From Closterium sp. NIES-65 (lineage: Eukaryota; Streptophyta; Zygnematophyceae; Desmidiales; Closteriaceae): a stretch of 64,000 bases of DNA. The stretch is from contig CANXME010002157.1 in the NCBI GenBank assembly GCA_948144175.1, positions 86,001-150,000 on the forward strand. The letters are read 5' to 3'. Under the pieces are notes generated by a model that was given only the letters and a program-made list of their open reading frames with translations, was not told where the DNA came from and made no database searches. Below, one piece after another: positions 45,393 through 55,804 of this stretch; the stretch's first letter is position 1, and the number at the start of each line of letters is the position of its first letter. A program made the translations under genes and the position numbers.

Positions 45393-47144
45393 TTCTCGTT
45401 CGACCAAGTCGACGTGGCGAAATGCAGAGCTCGATCGACGGCAGGGCAGGGGTGTCTTTCGAGAAACAAGGCGAGAACGGAGGGGTCGTTTGTAACGGAT
45501 CTACTAAGAAAAAGGGCATTTACTCATATACTAATTACTACTAGTACAACCAGAGAGTAACAGCTCCTGGAAATGACCAAGTCTCAGAGTTGCTAGGAAA
45601 ATGCAGTAACAAATCTTGGAGGGTGAGTTGAGGAGAAGACAATCCTATTTCCCAATTGATTAGTTGGGAATAGGAAAATGAAGAATGAACCAGAAGGCTC
45701 AGACCCCTTCCCTAGACCCCCTTGGGGTGCAGCCACCTTCCCCATGGCAAGGAGGGGTGCACTCCCTTGGGCCTTGCCCATGTGGCAACAAACAAGGTTC
45801 TCAACCAATTACATTTTAGATAGCAAGGATAGGAAATGCACAGCAATCACAAACCTGTGTTTGATATTTATTGGTTGTGTTTGAAGTGAGCGGCGGAAAT
45901 GTTGTTGATTCACTTCTGGGGCTGTGTTTCGATTAGTCGAATTAGGTATGAGTTGCACTTACGTGGGTTGTGTTTGATCCAACTTGAACCAATTACGTGG
46001 GTTCAATTCATTAGCAATTTCGATTGGTTGGTTTCCCAATCAATCCACAATTCCCCGCAAGTCTCGCTTCTCCCTGTATTCTCAACCAATCAGATTTCCC
46101 CCCAAATCCCCCTCTCCGGTGGTTCGACGTATTGAGACCAGGTGGGGGTTGGGTCCGAATGTTACATCGTTCGACTCCGCCTCGCCGTATTCGTCGCGCG
46201 AGGGTATTCGTCACACGAGGGTATTCCCCCGCGCAGTATCATTCATTGCGCGAGGAAATTCCCCCGCGCAGTAATCATCGCGGGCGGCGCGGGGTATTCC
46301 GTCGCGCCGAATTTATTGCGAGGAGGGGGGGGGGGGGGGGGGGGGGGGGGAGAGAGAGGGGGGGGGGGGGGGGGGTAGAGGGGGTTGGTATTCCGCCGCG
46401 ATCTCGTGTTTCAAACGTTTTTCGCTGCATGCGGAATCGGTGTTACTGAGCTCGGCGATGGCGGCAGAGGGACAATAGCGAGACCGGCGCGACGCCATGC
46501 GCGCATCTCCACAATCCGCATCTCCGCAATCCGCATCTCCGCAATCCGCATCTCCGCAATCCGCATCTCCGCCATCCGCAGCTCTGCAATCTGCAGCTCC
46601 GCCATCCGCATCTCCGCCACGCGAGCTTGTCAGCTTGTTGTTACCTGCGACCCGGGATTGCCACCATGCTTGCGTGCATGTCGCAGCATATTCCCCCGCC
46701 CTCACGCCCCCACCCCCTCCCCCCCCACCTGCTTCCCCCTGCCCCGCCCTTACTCGCCCTGCCCTAATCACCATGTCGCAGCATATCCTCTGCCCCCAGG
46801 CTCCCACCCCGCTCCTTACCTTAGGCTCCCACCCTGCTCCTTACCTCAGGCTCCCACCCCGCTCCTTACCCTCTGCGTATTACTACCCTGCCCTGACCCG
46901 CCCTGTCCTAATCACCATGCTCTCCCGCTATCACTTCTAGTGCCCCTCCTTATCTCCGCGTTTCACATCGTCCGCACCTCCCACTTCCGCAGCCGTTGCA
47001 GCCTGCCTAACCTCAGCCTTTCCAAGCCCTAGCCACCCTACCCTACCCAACCTTACCACCTCCCACTCCCCCAGTCGCCCCAGCCACGCGCAGCCTCCCC
47101 AAGCGCAGCCTCTGATTGGTGGAGGGTAGGGTGGAGTGGGTGGA
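45393..47144 (+). repeat. Third, interrupted copy of the gene-A 5' flank
   Basis: 45393-45480 matches the start of the shared flank (TCGACGTGGCGAAATG, AAGGCGAGAACGG). 45580-45880 is partly similar to 13560-13960. Poly-G tracts up to about 30 bases occur at 46321-46376. A TCCGCAATCCGCATC array (15-bp period) spans about 46503-46620. C-rich leader-like sequence continues to 47100. Nothing coding is supported. Confidence 0.55.
46321..46376 (+). repeat. Poly-G tracts
   Basis: Two G runs of roughly 30 and 20 bases separated by GAGAGAGA. Strong G-quadruplex potential; the exact length may be unreliable in an assembly. Confidence 0.8.
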
Positions 47145-47272
47145 GTGACTGTGGCGGGGGCAGGGCTGCTACTAGCAGTGGTTCTTGCTGATGTGACTGC
47201 ATTGAGGCTGATGTGACTGAGAAAACTGAAACGAGAATGAGTGCACTAAGGAATGAAAGTGGTACAAATATG

Positions 47273-48924
47273 AAGTGACAGAGGACAGGACCCCCAAAGG
47301 GGTCTGCTAGGGAGACTGCAACCGACCGACCACGCGGCGTGAGTGTGGTGCGGTCTCGAAAGAAGGAGCGAGAAGCCCCTGAGTCAAGTGTGAAGGTGAG
47401 GGAGGCCGAAGCCGACGCGGTACCTGAGAGCGCAGACTCACCAGCACCTGAGGACGCAGACGCACTGGCACCTGGAGCAACAGCCTCACTGGCACCTAGA
47501 GCAGCAGCCTCACCAGTACCTAGAGCAGCAGTCTCAATGCTCGGGTCGGGCGGGAAACACCGGTAACAGTCACCCTCATCACTAATAGTCACAGCATACA
47601 TGGCAGCAAGAATAGCATCAAATTCAAGATCAATGATAGCTACACCCGCCCTAGACAGCTCTCCCCAGCGGGGGATCTCAGTGGCCTCCGGGAACTGGTG
47701 ACGCCAAGCGTCCGTCAGGCGGCCAAAGCAGCGCTGGGTGAGGTAGGCCCCCCCACACTGCTCACCCGCGCGGTCTTTGGTGCGTAGGACGTAGGTGCAC
47801 GGACCAGTACCCCCACCACACTGACGTGCAGCGTACCACTCACGGAGCTGCTGAAGGGGGGGGATGTCCCGAGAACGCTGCTGCTGGCGCTGACCACCAC
47901 CGGAGCCGCTCCGCTGCGAAGCGCCACCCCGACCAGCTCCACCTCCTCCACCACCGCCTCCTCCACCTCCACCACCACCGCCGCCTCCGCTCCCACCGCT
48001 ACCGCCTCCGCCGCCTCCGCCTCCACCGCCGCCACCGACACCCCCACCCCCGCCACCACTCCCACCGCCACCCCCCACTCCCTCCGCCGCCTCCACCGCC
48101 ACTTCCACCTCCCCCGTTAGCTCCTCCCGCGCCCCTGCCCCCCTTGCCCTTGCCAGAGCGGCGTCTCCCGCGAGGGGCAGACGCCGCACCGACCGACTCA
48201 AGACCAATGAGGTCAGCCGCAGCAGCAGAGGTGACAGAGGGCAAAAGGGGGGAAGGGGAACACCCCTCAAAGACGGGGGTGCGAGGGTCACCACGAGAGG
48301 CTCCTACAGTGACTATGCTCTTCTCCGCCGCTTAGAGGGCCTTCTCGAGGAGGTCAACAGTGAGAGTGGTGGGACAGACGGAGAGGAAGTGGTCTCTGAC
48401 CACACGAAGGGAGTCAGAGAGGCGGGTGACTATGTAATAGAGAGTGATGTATACGGGGGGGGGTTCTTGGCGCAGAACTCAGCAGGAAGCGCAGCGCGGT
48501 AGCGAGTGTCACTAGTGCGGAGGTGCGTAATGAGGTCAGCGATTGTGGGAAAGGCAGCAAGGTCAGGGAAGAGGTACGGTAGCATGAGGCGGCTCAGTGC
48601 AGCAGTGGCAGGGGAAGAGTAGCGCGCAACTATAGCGTCGTACAAGGTCTGAGCACTCTTGTCCTGACTAAAGTGCGCGCGCTCAGTGGTAGGCAGGTGG
48701 CGACGCACAGCAAGACGTGCAGCAGCATCGCGAGTGGCCCACTGTAAGCGAACAGTGGCGTCGGCATCGGCAGCAGGGGCAGGGGAGGCACCAGAGGTGA
48801 GGTCAAAGAGGGAGAGACCGTCTGCCCTATCACACTATAGGAAAAGCTGCAGGTCATCTACCGAGACGTCAAAGTCAATGGCTCGACCCTCAGCGTCAAA
48901 AGCGAGAACACTGGGGGTAGCCAT
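47273..48924 (-). pseudogene. copia gag and protease trace
   Basis: Starts at 48924 (MATPSVLAFDAEG). An in-frame TAG occurs at the Gln of FLQCDR (about 48838). The nine-C run (about 48457) again forces a -1 change, then comes a Gly-rich spacer with another frame change and the block LREWYAARQCGG, ending in protease TLDSGASRSFFRD. A sister of the gag at 28220. Confidence 0.85.
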
Positions 48925-49189
48925 GACTGAAGTAGACTAGCAGCGCTAACTGTAGGGCAGGGGCAGTGCAGTGACAGAGACGCTGCTCTCACCAGACAGG
49001 GCGGTTCGGGCAGCTCGGCAGCACAACAACTCGGCAACACGGCGGCTCGGGCGACTTGGGTGGCTCGGCAGCAACTGCGGCTCGGCGACACCCGCGGCTC
49101 GGCTCCTCAGCTGGTTAGGCGGCTCGGGTGGCTCGGGCGGCTCGGGCAGAGCGGGCGGCTCGGGCCGTGTAGCGGTGCGGGTGGCTCGG

Positions 49190-49840
49190 CTGCGTAGGGC
49201 GGCAGGGCCGCTGGTAGGGTGGCGGGCCCGCAGGTAGGGTGGCGGGGCCGCTGGTAGAGCGGCGGGGCCACAGGTATGGCGGCGGGGCGGGGACTTAGGT
49301 AGGGCGACGGGGCCGGGTCGAAGGAGGGCGACGGGGCCGGTACGTAGGTAGGGCGACGGGGCCGGGGCCGGTACGCAGGTAGGGCGACGGGGCCGGGGCC
49401 GGGGCGCAGGGAGGGCGACGGGGCCGGGTCGAAGGTAGGGCGACGGGGCCGGGGCCGGGGCGCAGGTAGGGCGACGGGGCCTGAGTCGGAGGTGGGGTGA
49501 TGGGGCCGGGGTCGCAAGTAGGGCGACGGGGCCAGGGTCGCAAGTAGGGCGACGGGGCTAGGGCCGGGGCGCAGGTAGGGCGACGGGGCCTGAGTCGGAG
49601 GTGGGGTGATGGGTCGCAAGTAGGGCGACGGGGCCAGGGTCGCAAGTAGGGCGACGGGGCTAGGGCCGGGGCGCTGGTAGGGCGACGGGGCCGGGGCCGG
49701 GGCGCAGGTAGGGCAACGGGGCTAGGGCCGGGGCCGCAGGTATGGCGGCGGGGCCAGGGTCGCAGTTGGGGCGATGGGGCCGGGGTCGCAGGTAGGGTGA
49801 CGGGGCCGAGGCCATAGGTAGGGCGACGAGGTCGCAAGGG
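49190..49840 (-). repeat. GC minisatellite of the copia leader
   Basis: Tandem units of GGTAGGGCGACGGGGCCGGG and variants in the leader of the 47218-50138 element. The Pro/Arg-rich frames are artefacts. Confidence 0.85.
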
Positions 49841-50138
49841 CGGCTCAAATGAGGGGCCGCTAAGGCGGCTCGACGTGGCCGCTAGGGTGGCTCGACGAGG
49901 AAAGAGAGGGGAGCGCGACTCGGGCTGAGCGTGCTCCGGGCAGGAGGAAAAAAAAAAAAAAAATCGACTTGGTGGGCCCTAGGCACAGTTCCCACGAGGG
50001 AACCTGCTCGATACCATGAGAAAACTGAAACGAGAATGAATGCAATAAGGAATGAAAGTGGTACAAATATGCAACCCTAGAAATGTGTACCCCATATAGG
50101 CTACCCCGCTACAGCCTACACAACATTATAATTTGACA

Positions 50139-50255
50139 GTGACTGCATTGAGGCTGATGTAACTGCATCGAGGCTGATATGACTGCATCGAGGCTGATGT
50201 GACTGCATCGAGGCCGATGTGACTGCATCGAGGCCGATGTGACTGCATTGAGGCT
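50139..50255 (+). repeat. 20-bp tandem repeat, about 6 copies
   Basis: Copies of TGACTGCATCGAGGCTGATG inside the exon-1 remnant, probably grown from the codons for VTA-LRL. One copy lies left of the copia, so the array predates or spans the insertion site. Confidence 0.85.
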
Positions 50256-50304
50256 GCTGCTGCTGAGAGGTGGTACGGATGACACCGACCATCGCACCTG
50301 CCAG

Positions 50305-51275
50305 GTGTGTGACCAGTCGACTCTAAACTTGCATTGCAGATCGCACATGCTAGTTCAGTCCGTTTCTCGATCTCGCATCCCTTACCCAAGAACGCTACAA
50401 AACCCTTTCTCGCCGACAGCACTCTCAAAACCCCCTTCACTCCGAAACCCTCTACGCACTCAGCCATGCCAATTCGCTTCTGTCGCTGCTCATCCCAACC
50501 CCTTCTTTGTCTCACCCATTGGACTCTTGACCCTTGTCCCGAACGGGGACAGGGAGCGTGGGCAAATGGGGACAGTGGGCTGATGAGAGGACAAGCCGCA
50601 AGGAGCTTGGCCGTCACAACAGCACGTTGAGCCAATCACAGCAACATGTTGAGCCAATCACAGCAGCACGTTGAGCCAATCACAGCAGCACGTTGAGCCA
50701 ATCACAACAGCACATCGAGCCAATCACAGCAGCACGTTGAGCCAATCACGAATACCTAACATCGAGTCAGCACGTTCTTTTTTACAAGAGAATCGTTGAA
50801 GAGATTTCTCAAAGGGTTTCTCTCCTCCAGACAAGGAGATTACGAATAAGGTAGAGCTTGCGCGTGATTGAAATGTGTGAAGTGGTGGTATTGAACTGAG
50901 AATATACTGGTGTAGAGCGAGCGTGTGAGGGGAATGTGTGGCTTCTGTAAGTATTCATTTCATTCCCCTCGTGATATGTGAGGTCGACAGCCACCTCTGC
51001 CATCAGTTGTGCTTTACCAACAACCTCAAGGATATACGGTAGCTTTTGATACGTACTTCAGAACAGACAGCTGTAATTTGCCATCATATAGCATGTGTAT
51101 AACCAGAACAGGGGTGCAATCTCTGCAACAGCCCATGCTTCCTAAACCAATCATCGTACAACCTTGAGTTGGTTACACACTCGAGATGACAACAAAGCCT
51201 ATGGGAATTCTTTCTTCTACTAAATGGCTTTTGGAGTACAAGCATCACCAGGGACCAGGATCATATCTGACCAGC
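50305..51275. other. Intergenic with 22-bp repeat
   Basis: 50625-50750 holds about 6 copies of AGCACGTTGAGCCAATCACA plus GC. The rest has no supported gene. Frames such as 50239-50583 run on from the exon-1 remnant through its donor. Confidence 0.6.
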
Positions 51276-52385
51276 TCATGGGGACCGTGATCCGCCCTTA
51301 CCACCTCCTATGTTACTGCCGCCACCGCCCGTTCCACTGCTGCCCGTTCCACCGCCATCCGTCGCCCCACCACCCGTTGTTCCGCCACCCGTCGTACCAC
51401 CACTCGTCCCTCCGCCAACCGTTGCGCTGCCACCCGTTGCCCCACCACCCGTCGCACCGCCGCTTGTCGCACCGCCACTTGTCGCACCGCCACTTGTCGC
51501 ACCACCACCCGTCGCACCGTCACCCGTCAATCCGCCACCCGACGCGCCGCCACCCGTCCTGCCGCCACCCGTTGATCCACCACCCGTCGCCCCACCACCC
51601 GTCGCACCGCCACCTGTCGCGCTGCCACCCGTCGCACCGCCACCCGTCCTGCCGCCACTCGTCGCACCGCCACCCATTGCCCCGCCGCCCATCCCTCCCC
51701 CGCCCATATTGCTGCTGCCCCCACCCAACCCGCCATCGCCCGTCCCTCCCCCTCCTTTTCCTCTGCCGCCCATTCCGCCATTTCCCATTCCGCCGCCGCC
51801 CATTCCTCCGCCGCCCATACCCCCACCAGGACCCATGGCTGATTGCGATCCAGGAGCAGATGACCCAGGTCCGCCCATGCATCCACCCGTTCCTCCTCCG
51901 CCGATTCCTCCGCCGCCCATACCATCCCCTGATAGGTCGCTGATGCGGGAGCCATGGCAGTTGATGCGGGCGCACTGGCTGCGCCCCCAGTGGGGGCGCT
52001 GGCAGAGCCATGGTCGCTGGGGGCGCCACCCGTCCCTCTGCCAGCGCCATGGCTGGTGGAACTGGGGGCCAGCGCTGGTGGAACTGGGGGCGCTGGCAGA
52101 GCCATGGTCGCTGCTTCTGATGCGGGAGCCATGGCAGCTGATGCGGGCGCACTGGCTGCTTCTGATGCGGGAGCACTAGCAGAAGCGGAAGGCGCGGATC
52201 CGCCTATTCCCCCTCCATCTCCTCCGCCACCTATTTCTCCGCCGCCCATCATGCTTCCGCCGCCTCCTTTTCCTCCATCGCCCATTCCGCCACCACCCAT
52301 TCCGCCGCCTCCCATTCCGCCCATACCATCCCCTGATGGGTCGCTGATGCGGGAGCCATGGCAGCTGATGCGGGCGCACTGGCTG

Positions 52386-52938
52386 TATTGTAGAGGACTC
52401 TCCTCTACTTTTCAGGAACTGGAAATTTTTCTAAGCAGTAGAGCACTGTGCTAGCTTTCCAACGAACCGAAGATCACCTTGTTCGCCTAAGTATCGAGCG
52501 AGATATCGCCGTTTATGTGCTAGGTAGTGCTCTTAGAAGCAAGGATAGGCCTCTCTGGAATTTTGGTTCGAATGTACCTTGTACAAAGAACTCTGAGTTT
52601 CACTATTGAACATGCATACAAAGCAAGTCGATTTATAGCAAATGCATTACATTGAACCGCACATGTAACATCGCATCGCTACATTCGCGTCGCGAATGCG
52701 CCGCGTGTAACATTCCGGTTGGGGTGAAATTCGGCCATCGAATTTCACACCAAACACACCGAATTCGCCTTGCACTTGAAGGTTGGAATGTGGTGCCGCC
52801 ACGTGGCACCGAATTGTGAGTCTTCCGAAGTCAATCGGTGCAACCCCACCGATCCCTAGTCAAAGGGATCGAAGGCACCAAAGTGCCCTCAGTGGGTTGG
52901 GGGCATACAACCGCCCCACCACCGAACTCCCTCCAACA
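52386..52938. mobile_element. Solo LTR (553 bp) in Gly/Met copy 3
   Basis: The target duplication GGCTG (52381-52385, 52939-52943) brackets a 553-bp insert that is absent from the parallel module near 51970. The ends TATTGTAG and CTCCAACA are close to a TGTTGGAG inverted pair with a changed start. No coding. Its family is not otherwise present in the window. Confidence 0.8.
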
Positions 52939-53118
52939 GGCTGCACCCCCAGTGGGGGCGCTGGCAGAGCCATGGTCGCTGGGGGCGCCACCCGTCCCTC
53001 TGCCAGTGCCATGGCTGGTGGAACTGGGGGCCAGCGCTGGTGGAACTGGGGGCGCTGGCAGAGCCATGGTCGCTGCTTCTGATGCGGGAGCCATGGCAGC
53101 TGATGCGGGCGCACTGGC

Positions 53119-54565
53119 TGACAAAATTAGAAGAAAGAAGAGGATTGAACTAGCAGGAATGAGGATACAAATAGCAAACCCTAGAAGGGTTGTACTCGCT
53201 ATAGAGCACGCCACTACAGGCAAGAACATAAGATAACATTCTGACACACCCCCATAGCCAAAGTGGGGTGTAATCAGCAGAGCAAACAAAGCAGTACAAG
53301 CTCAGGGTGGATCACAATGTCACCACACATTCTGAGCACAAGTTCAAGAAGCAATAGTTTAGAGTTCACAATTATAAGCAAAGCTAGTGGTAGTCACAAC
53401 GGGCAAGTGAGGAGGAGGAGAGAGAGTGAGAGGAGAGGAGATAGGAGGCGACGGCTGAAGCTGCAGACACACGGGCAACAGGAGGCAGACTGGCACAGCG
53501 GCTACCGGGCGAAGCCCCCGGAATACAGGAGTAACAGGCCCCGCGGCTAAAGTAGCGGCAGACGAGCAACGGACCCACGGGCGGCTGGCACAGCTGGCTA
53601 CGACAGGGCTACCGGGCGAAGTCCCCGGAATACAGGTGCTGCTGGCGACACGACGGCAACCTCCATGCAGCTTCCCCAAACTATCCCACTCCCCCTGGCA
53701 CACACCCGCTGCTACACCGCTAGCTCCACTCCCACGCACCCCCCTTAAACCCTAAACCCCAGTCTCCCACACATCCACCCCCCTCAGCGACAGCTGCAGC
53801 AGTGGGAGACGAAGGAGGAGGAGAAGCAAAGGGAGGAATGAGGAAGTGCCACCCCCATACTCGCCACCCCCTGCTTGCCACCCCCAAACCCTAACACAGA
53901 CAGGGTGGGATGGCGGGTAGGCAGGGTGGGATGGCGGCGCTCGCCCCCCTCCCCCAGGTAAATCCTCCCGTCGCCCGCAAGCGGCCCCCGAGGGTCGCCT
54001 CGACAGGCGACGGGAAAAGGGGGGGACGGGGCGCAAGTAGGGCGGCGGGGCCGCAGGTGTAGGGCGGCGGGGCCGCGAAGTTGGGGCGGCGGGGCCGCGA
54101 CAGAAGGGCGGCGGGGCCGCGAACGTAGGGTGGCGGGGCCGCGAAATGGGGCAGCGGGGCCGCAAAGTGAGGCGGCGGGGCCGCGACGTGAGGCGGCGGG
54201 GCCGCGAAGTGGGGCGCCGGGGCCGCGACGGGTCCCCGTCGCCCGTCGCGGCGCCTCCAGAGGGCGACGCGGCGAACGACGGGGCAGAACCCCGCCGCGC
54301 GCCTCGGGGCGCACAGCGGGCAGAGAACCGCCGCGCGCCTCGGGGCGCACGGCGGGCAGAAAAAGTTGCAGCGGAAGCGAGGAGGTGGTAACCCACCCAC
54401 AGGATCGATCCAAGGGGATCGACCTGCTCTGATAGCATGACAAAATTAGAAGAAAGAAGAGGATTGAACTAGCAGGAATGAGGATACAAATAGCAAACCC
54501 TAGAAGGGTTGTACTCGCTATAGAGCACCCCACTACAGGCTAGAACATAAGATAACATTCTGACA
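53119..54565 (-). mobile_element. Small copia derivative, TSD CTGGC
   Basis: 128-bp LTRs (53119-53246 and 54438-54565) begin TGACAAAATTAG and end TTCTGACA, with about two differences. Target duplication CTGGC is at 53114-53118 and 54566-54570. The primer-binding-like TGCTATCAGAGCAGG lies inside the 5' LTR edge and the CACCCCCATAG polypurine complement beside the 3' LTR. The internal 1.2 kb holds 3' UTR-like sequence shared with the 23818-24000 region and a GC-rich leader with repeats (54030-54240); gag and pol are absent. Confidence 0.93.
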
Positions 54566-55053
54566 CTGGCTGCTTCTGATGCGGGAGCACTGGCAGGAGC
54601 GGAAGGCGCAGATCCGCCTATTCCCCCTCCATCTCCTCCGCCACCTATTTCTCCGCCGCCCATCATGCTTCCGCCGCCTCCTTTTCCTCCGTCGCCCATT
54701 CCGCCACCACCCATTCCGCCGCCTCCCATTCTGCCACCGCCCGTTCCGCCACCGCCCGTTCCGCCACTGCCCGTTCCGCCACTGCCCGTTCCGCCACCCG
54801 TCCCTCTGCCAGCGCCCCCTGTTCCACCCTTCCCGTTTCCGCCGCCGTGTTTGTGCTTTTTACAAAGCGACAGTCCGCAGTGCACCCATCCGCGCATTTT
54901 CCCGCGCAGCTTGTCTGCGCGGAGCCCCGCGGAGAAGTGGAAGGCCAATGCGGTGTGGAGAGACGAGAGCAGGACACGCGAAAGGAGAAGAAGCGCCGCG
55001 CTCAGGTTACGGAGACGGATCCTGTTCAGCGGGAGCGAAAATGAGCGCTCCAT

Positions 55054-55804
55054 AGCTCCGTTTTTGGCTAAAGGTGATAGGAAAATATTAGTAGGGATGA
55101 AAGTAAAGTCAAGACGTTTGCTGGAACGCACTCTCGGCGGGCTACTTTCTGCAAGTGTCGAATTTGGAATGCATTTATGGAGCTCAGCTGCAGAAATTTG
55201 TACCCTCGTCGCGTCGCCAATTTTGCGCGTCGCACATTGTGAAGTTGCTCGAATCTCGAAAAACGACTCGGCAGCAGTCAACGAGGGCATTGCACCAAGA
55301 AGCTGCAGCCACATGGACAACGAACTGCCCTGTCAACGAAAAGAAGAAACGAGTCAACCGTACTATCAGTCCTGGTGACCAGAAGATATCATCAGCCGGC
55401 GTTTCACGCCGTCATCGTACTGCCGGATGAAACAAAACGAGAAGGAAATAGACAGTCCTCGATATATGAGGTTTCAGCGTCAGTTTTTGAAAACGTCAAA
55501 CCCAACAATTCGTACCATAAAAACACTAAGAGCTAAGTCAGTGAACTATGATCCATACTTTCCAGTTATCAACAGCTACAGGTGGCACTCATGCACTTTC
55601 ATACAGAATTGGCCAGCTCTTGCTGGATGGTGGACGAGTGCTTTCGATTTCGATAGGTCAATCACAACAGTGCAACTCCATATTAGTCCATTTTAAAACC
55701 CATCCCAACACAAATCTACGTATCGCTATTTGTGTTATGCTTGTTAATCCAGGCCATGACTCCCTATACCTTTACATCTGAACTGCAAATATCTGCACAA
55801 AATC
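55054..55804. other. Copy-3 promoter and SEUSS 3' UTR
   Basis: The right part should hold the SEUSS 3' UTR and the left part the promoter of Gly/Met copy 3 (CCTCGTCGCGTCGCCAATTT near 55204). No other gene seen. Confidence 0.45.

Larger units (their letters stand above)
47218..50138 (-). mobile_element. Deleted copia element, TSD GTGAC
   Basis: The 5' LTR is 50017-50138 (122 bp). On plus it begins TGAGAAAACTGAAACG and ends TTTGACA, with a primer-binding-like TGGTATCGAGCAGG next to it. Of the 3' LTR only about 55 bases remain (47218-47272), joined directly to protease/gag sequence, so pol is deleted. Target duplication GTGAC is at 47213-47217 and 50139-50143. Confidence 0.92.
47145..50304 (+). 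pseudogene. Exon 1 of a third membrane-gene copy, split by copia
   Basis: 47145-47217 reads VTVAGAGLLLAVVLADVTALRL, matching the anchor of gene A, but the ATG is gone. A copia element with GTGAC duplication follows. After it, 20-bp repeats (50139-50255) and LLLLRGG ... TCQ end at 50304 before GTGTGTGACC, the family splice donor. No downstream exons were found. Inactive. Confidence 0.7.
51276..55053 (-). pseudogene. Secreted Gly/Met-repeat protein, copy 3, interrupted twice
   Basis: Segments on minus: 55053-54566 (start codon, signal core [39 protein letters not shown], then GGTG repeats), 53118-52939, and 52385-51276 (GGGM and GGGATGG units, [17 protein letters not shown], ending KGGSRSP). 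A copia derivative and a solo LTR separate them. An Ala/Pro/Ser-rich module (SAPASEAAS ... MALPAPPVPPALAPSS) replaces part of the Gly repeat and is itself duplicated, with a change of frame at its far junction (near 51935 and 52335). The gene is broken, but the first segment could still give a secreted fragment. More Thr/Ala in its repeats sets it apart from copies 1 and 2. Confidence 0.72.

Noticed and set aside
49107..49837. Pro/Arg-rich minus frames upstream of copia gag
   Set aside because: Tandem-repeat leader between the primer-binding site and gag; several overlapping frames are equally open.
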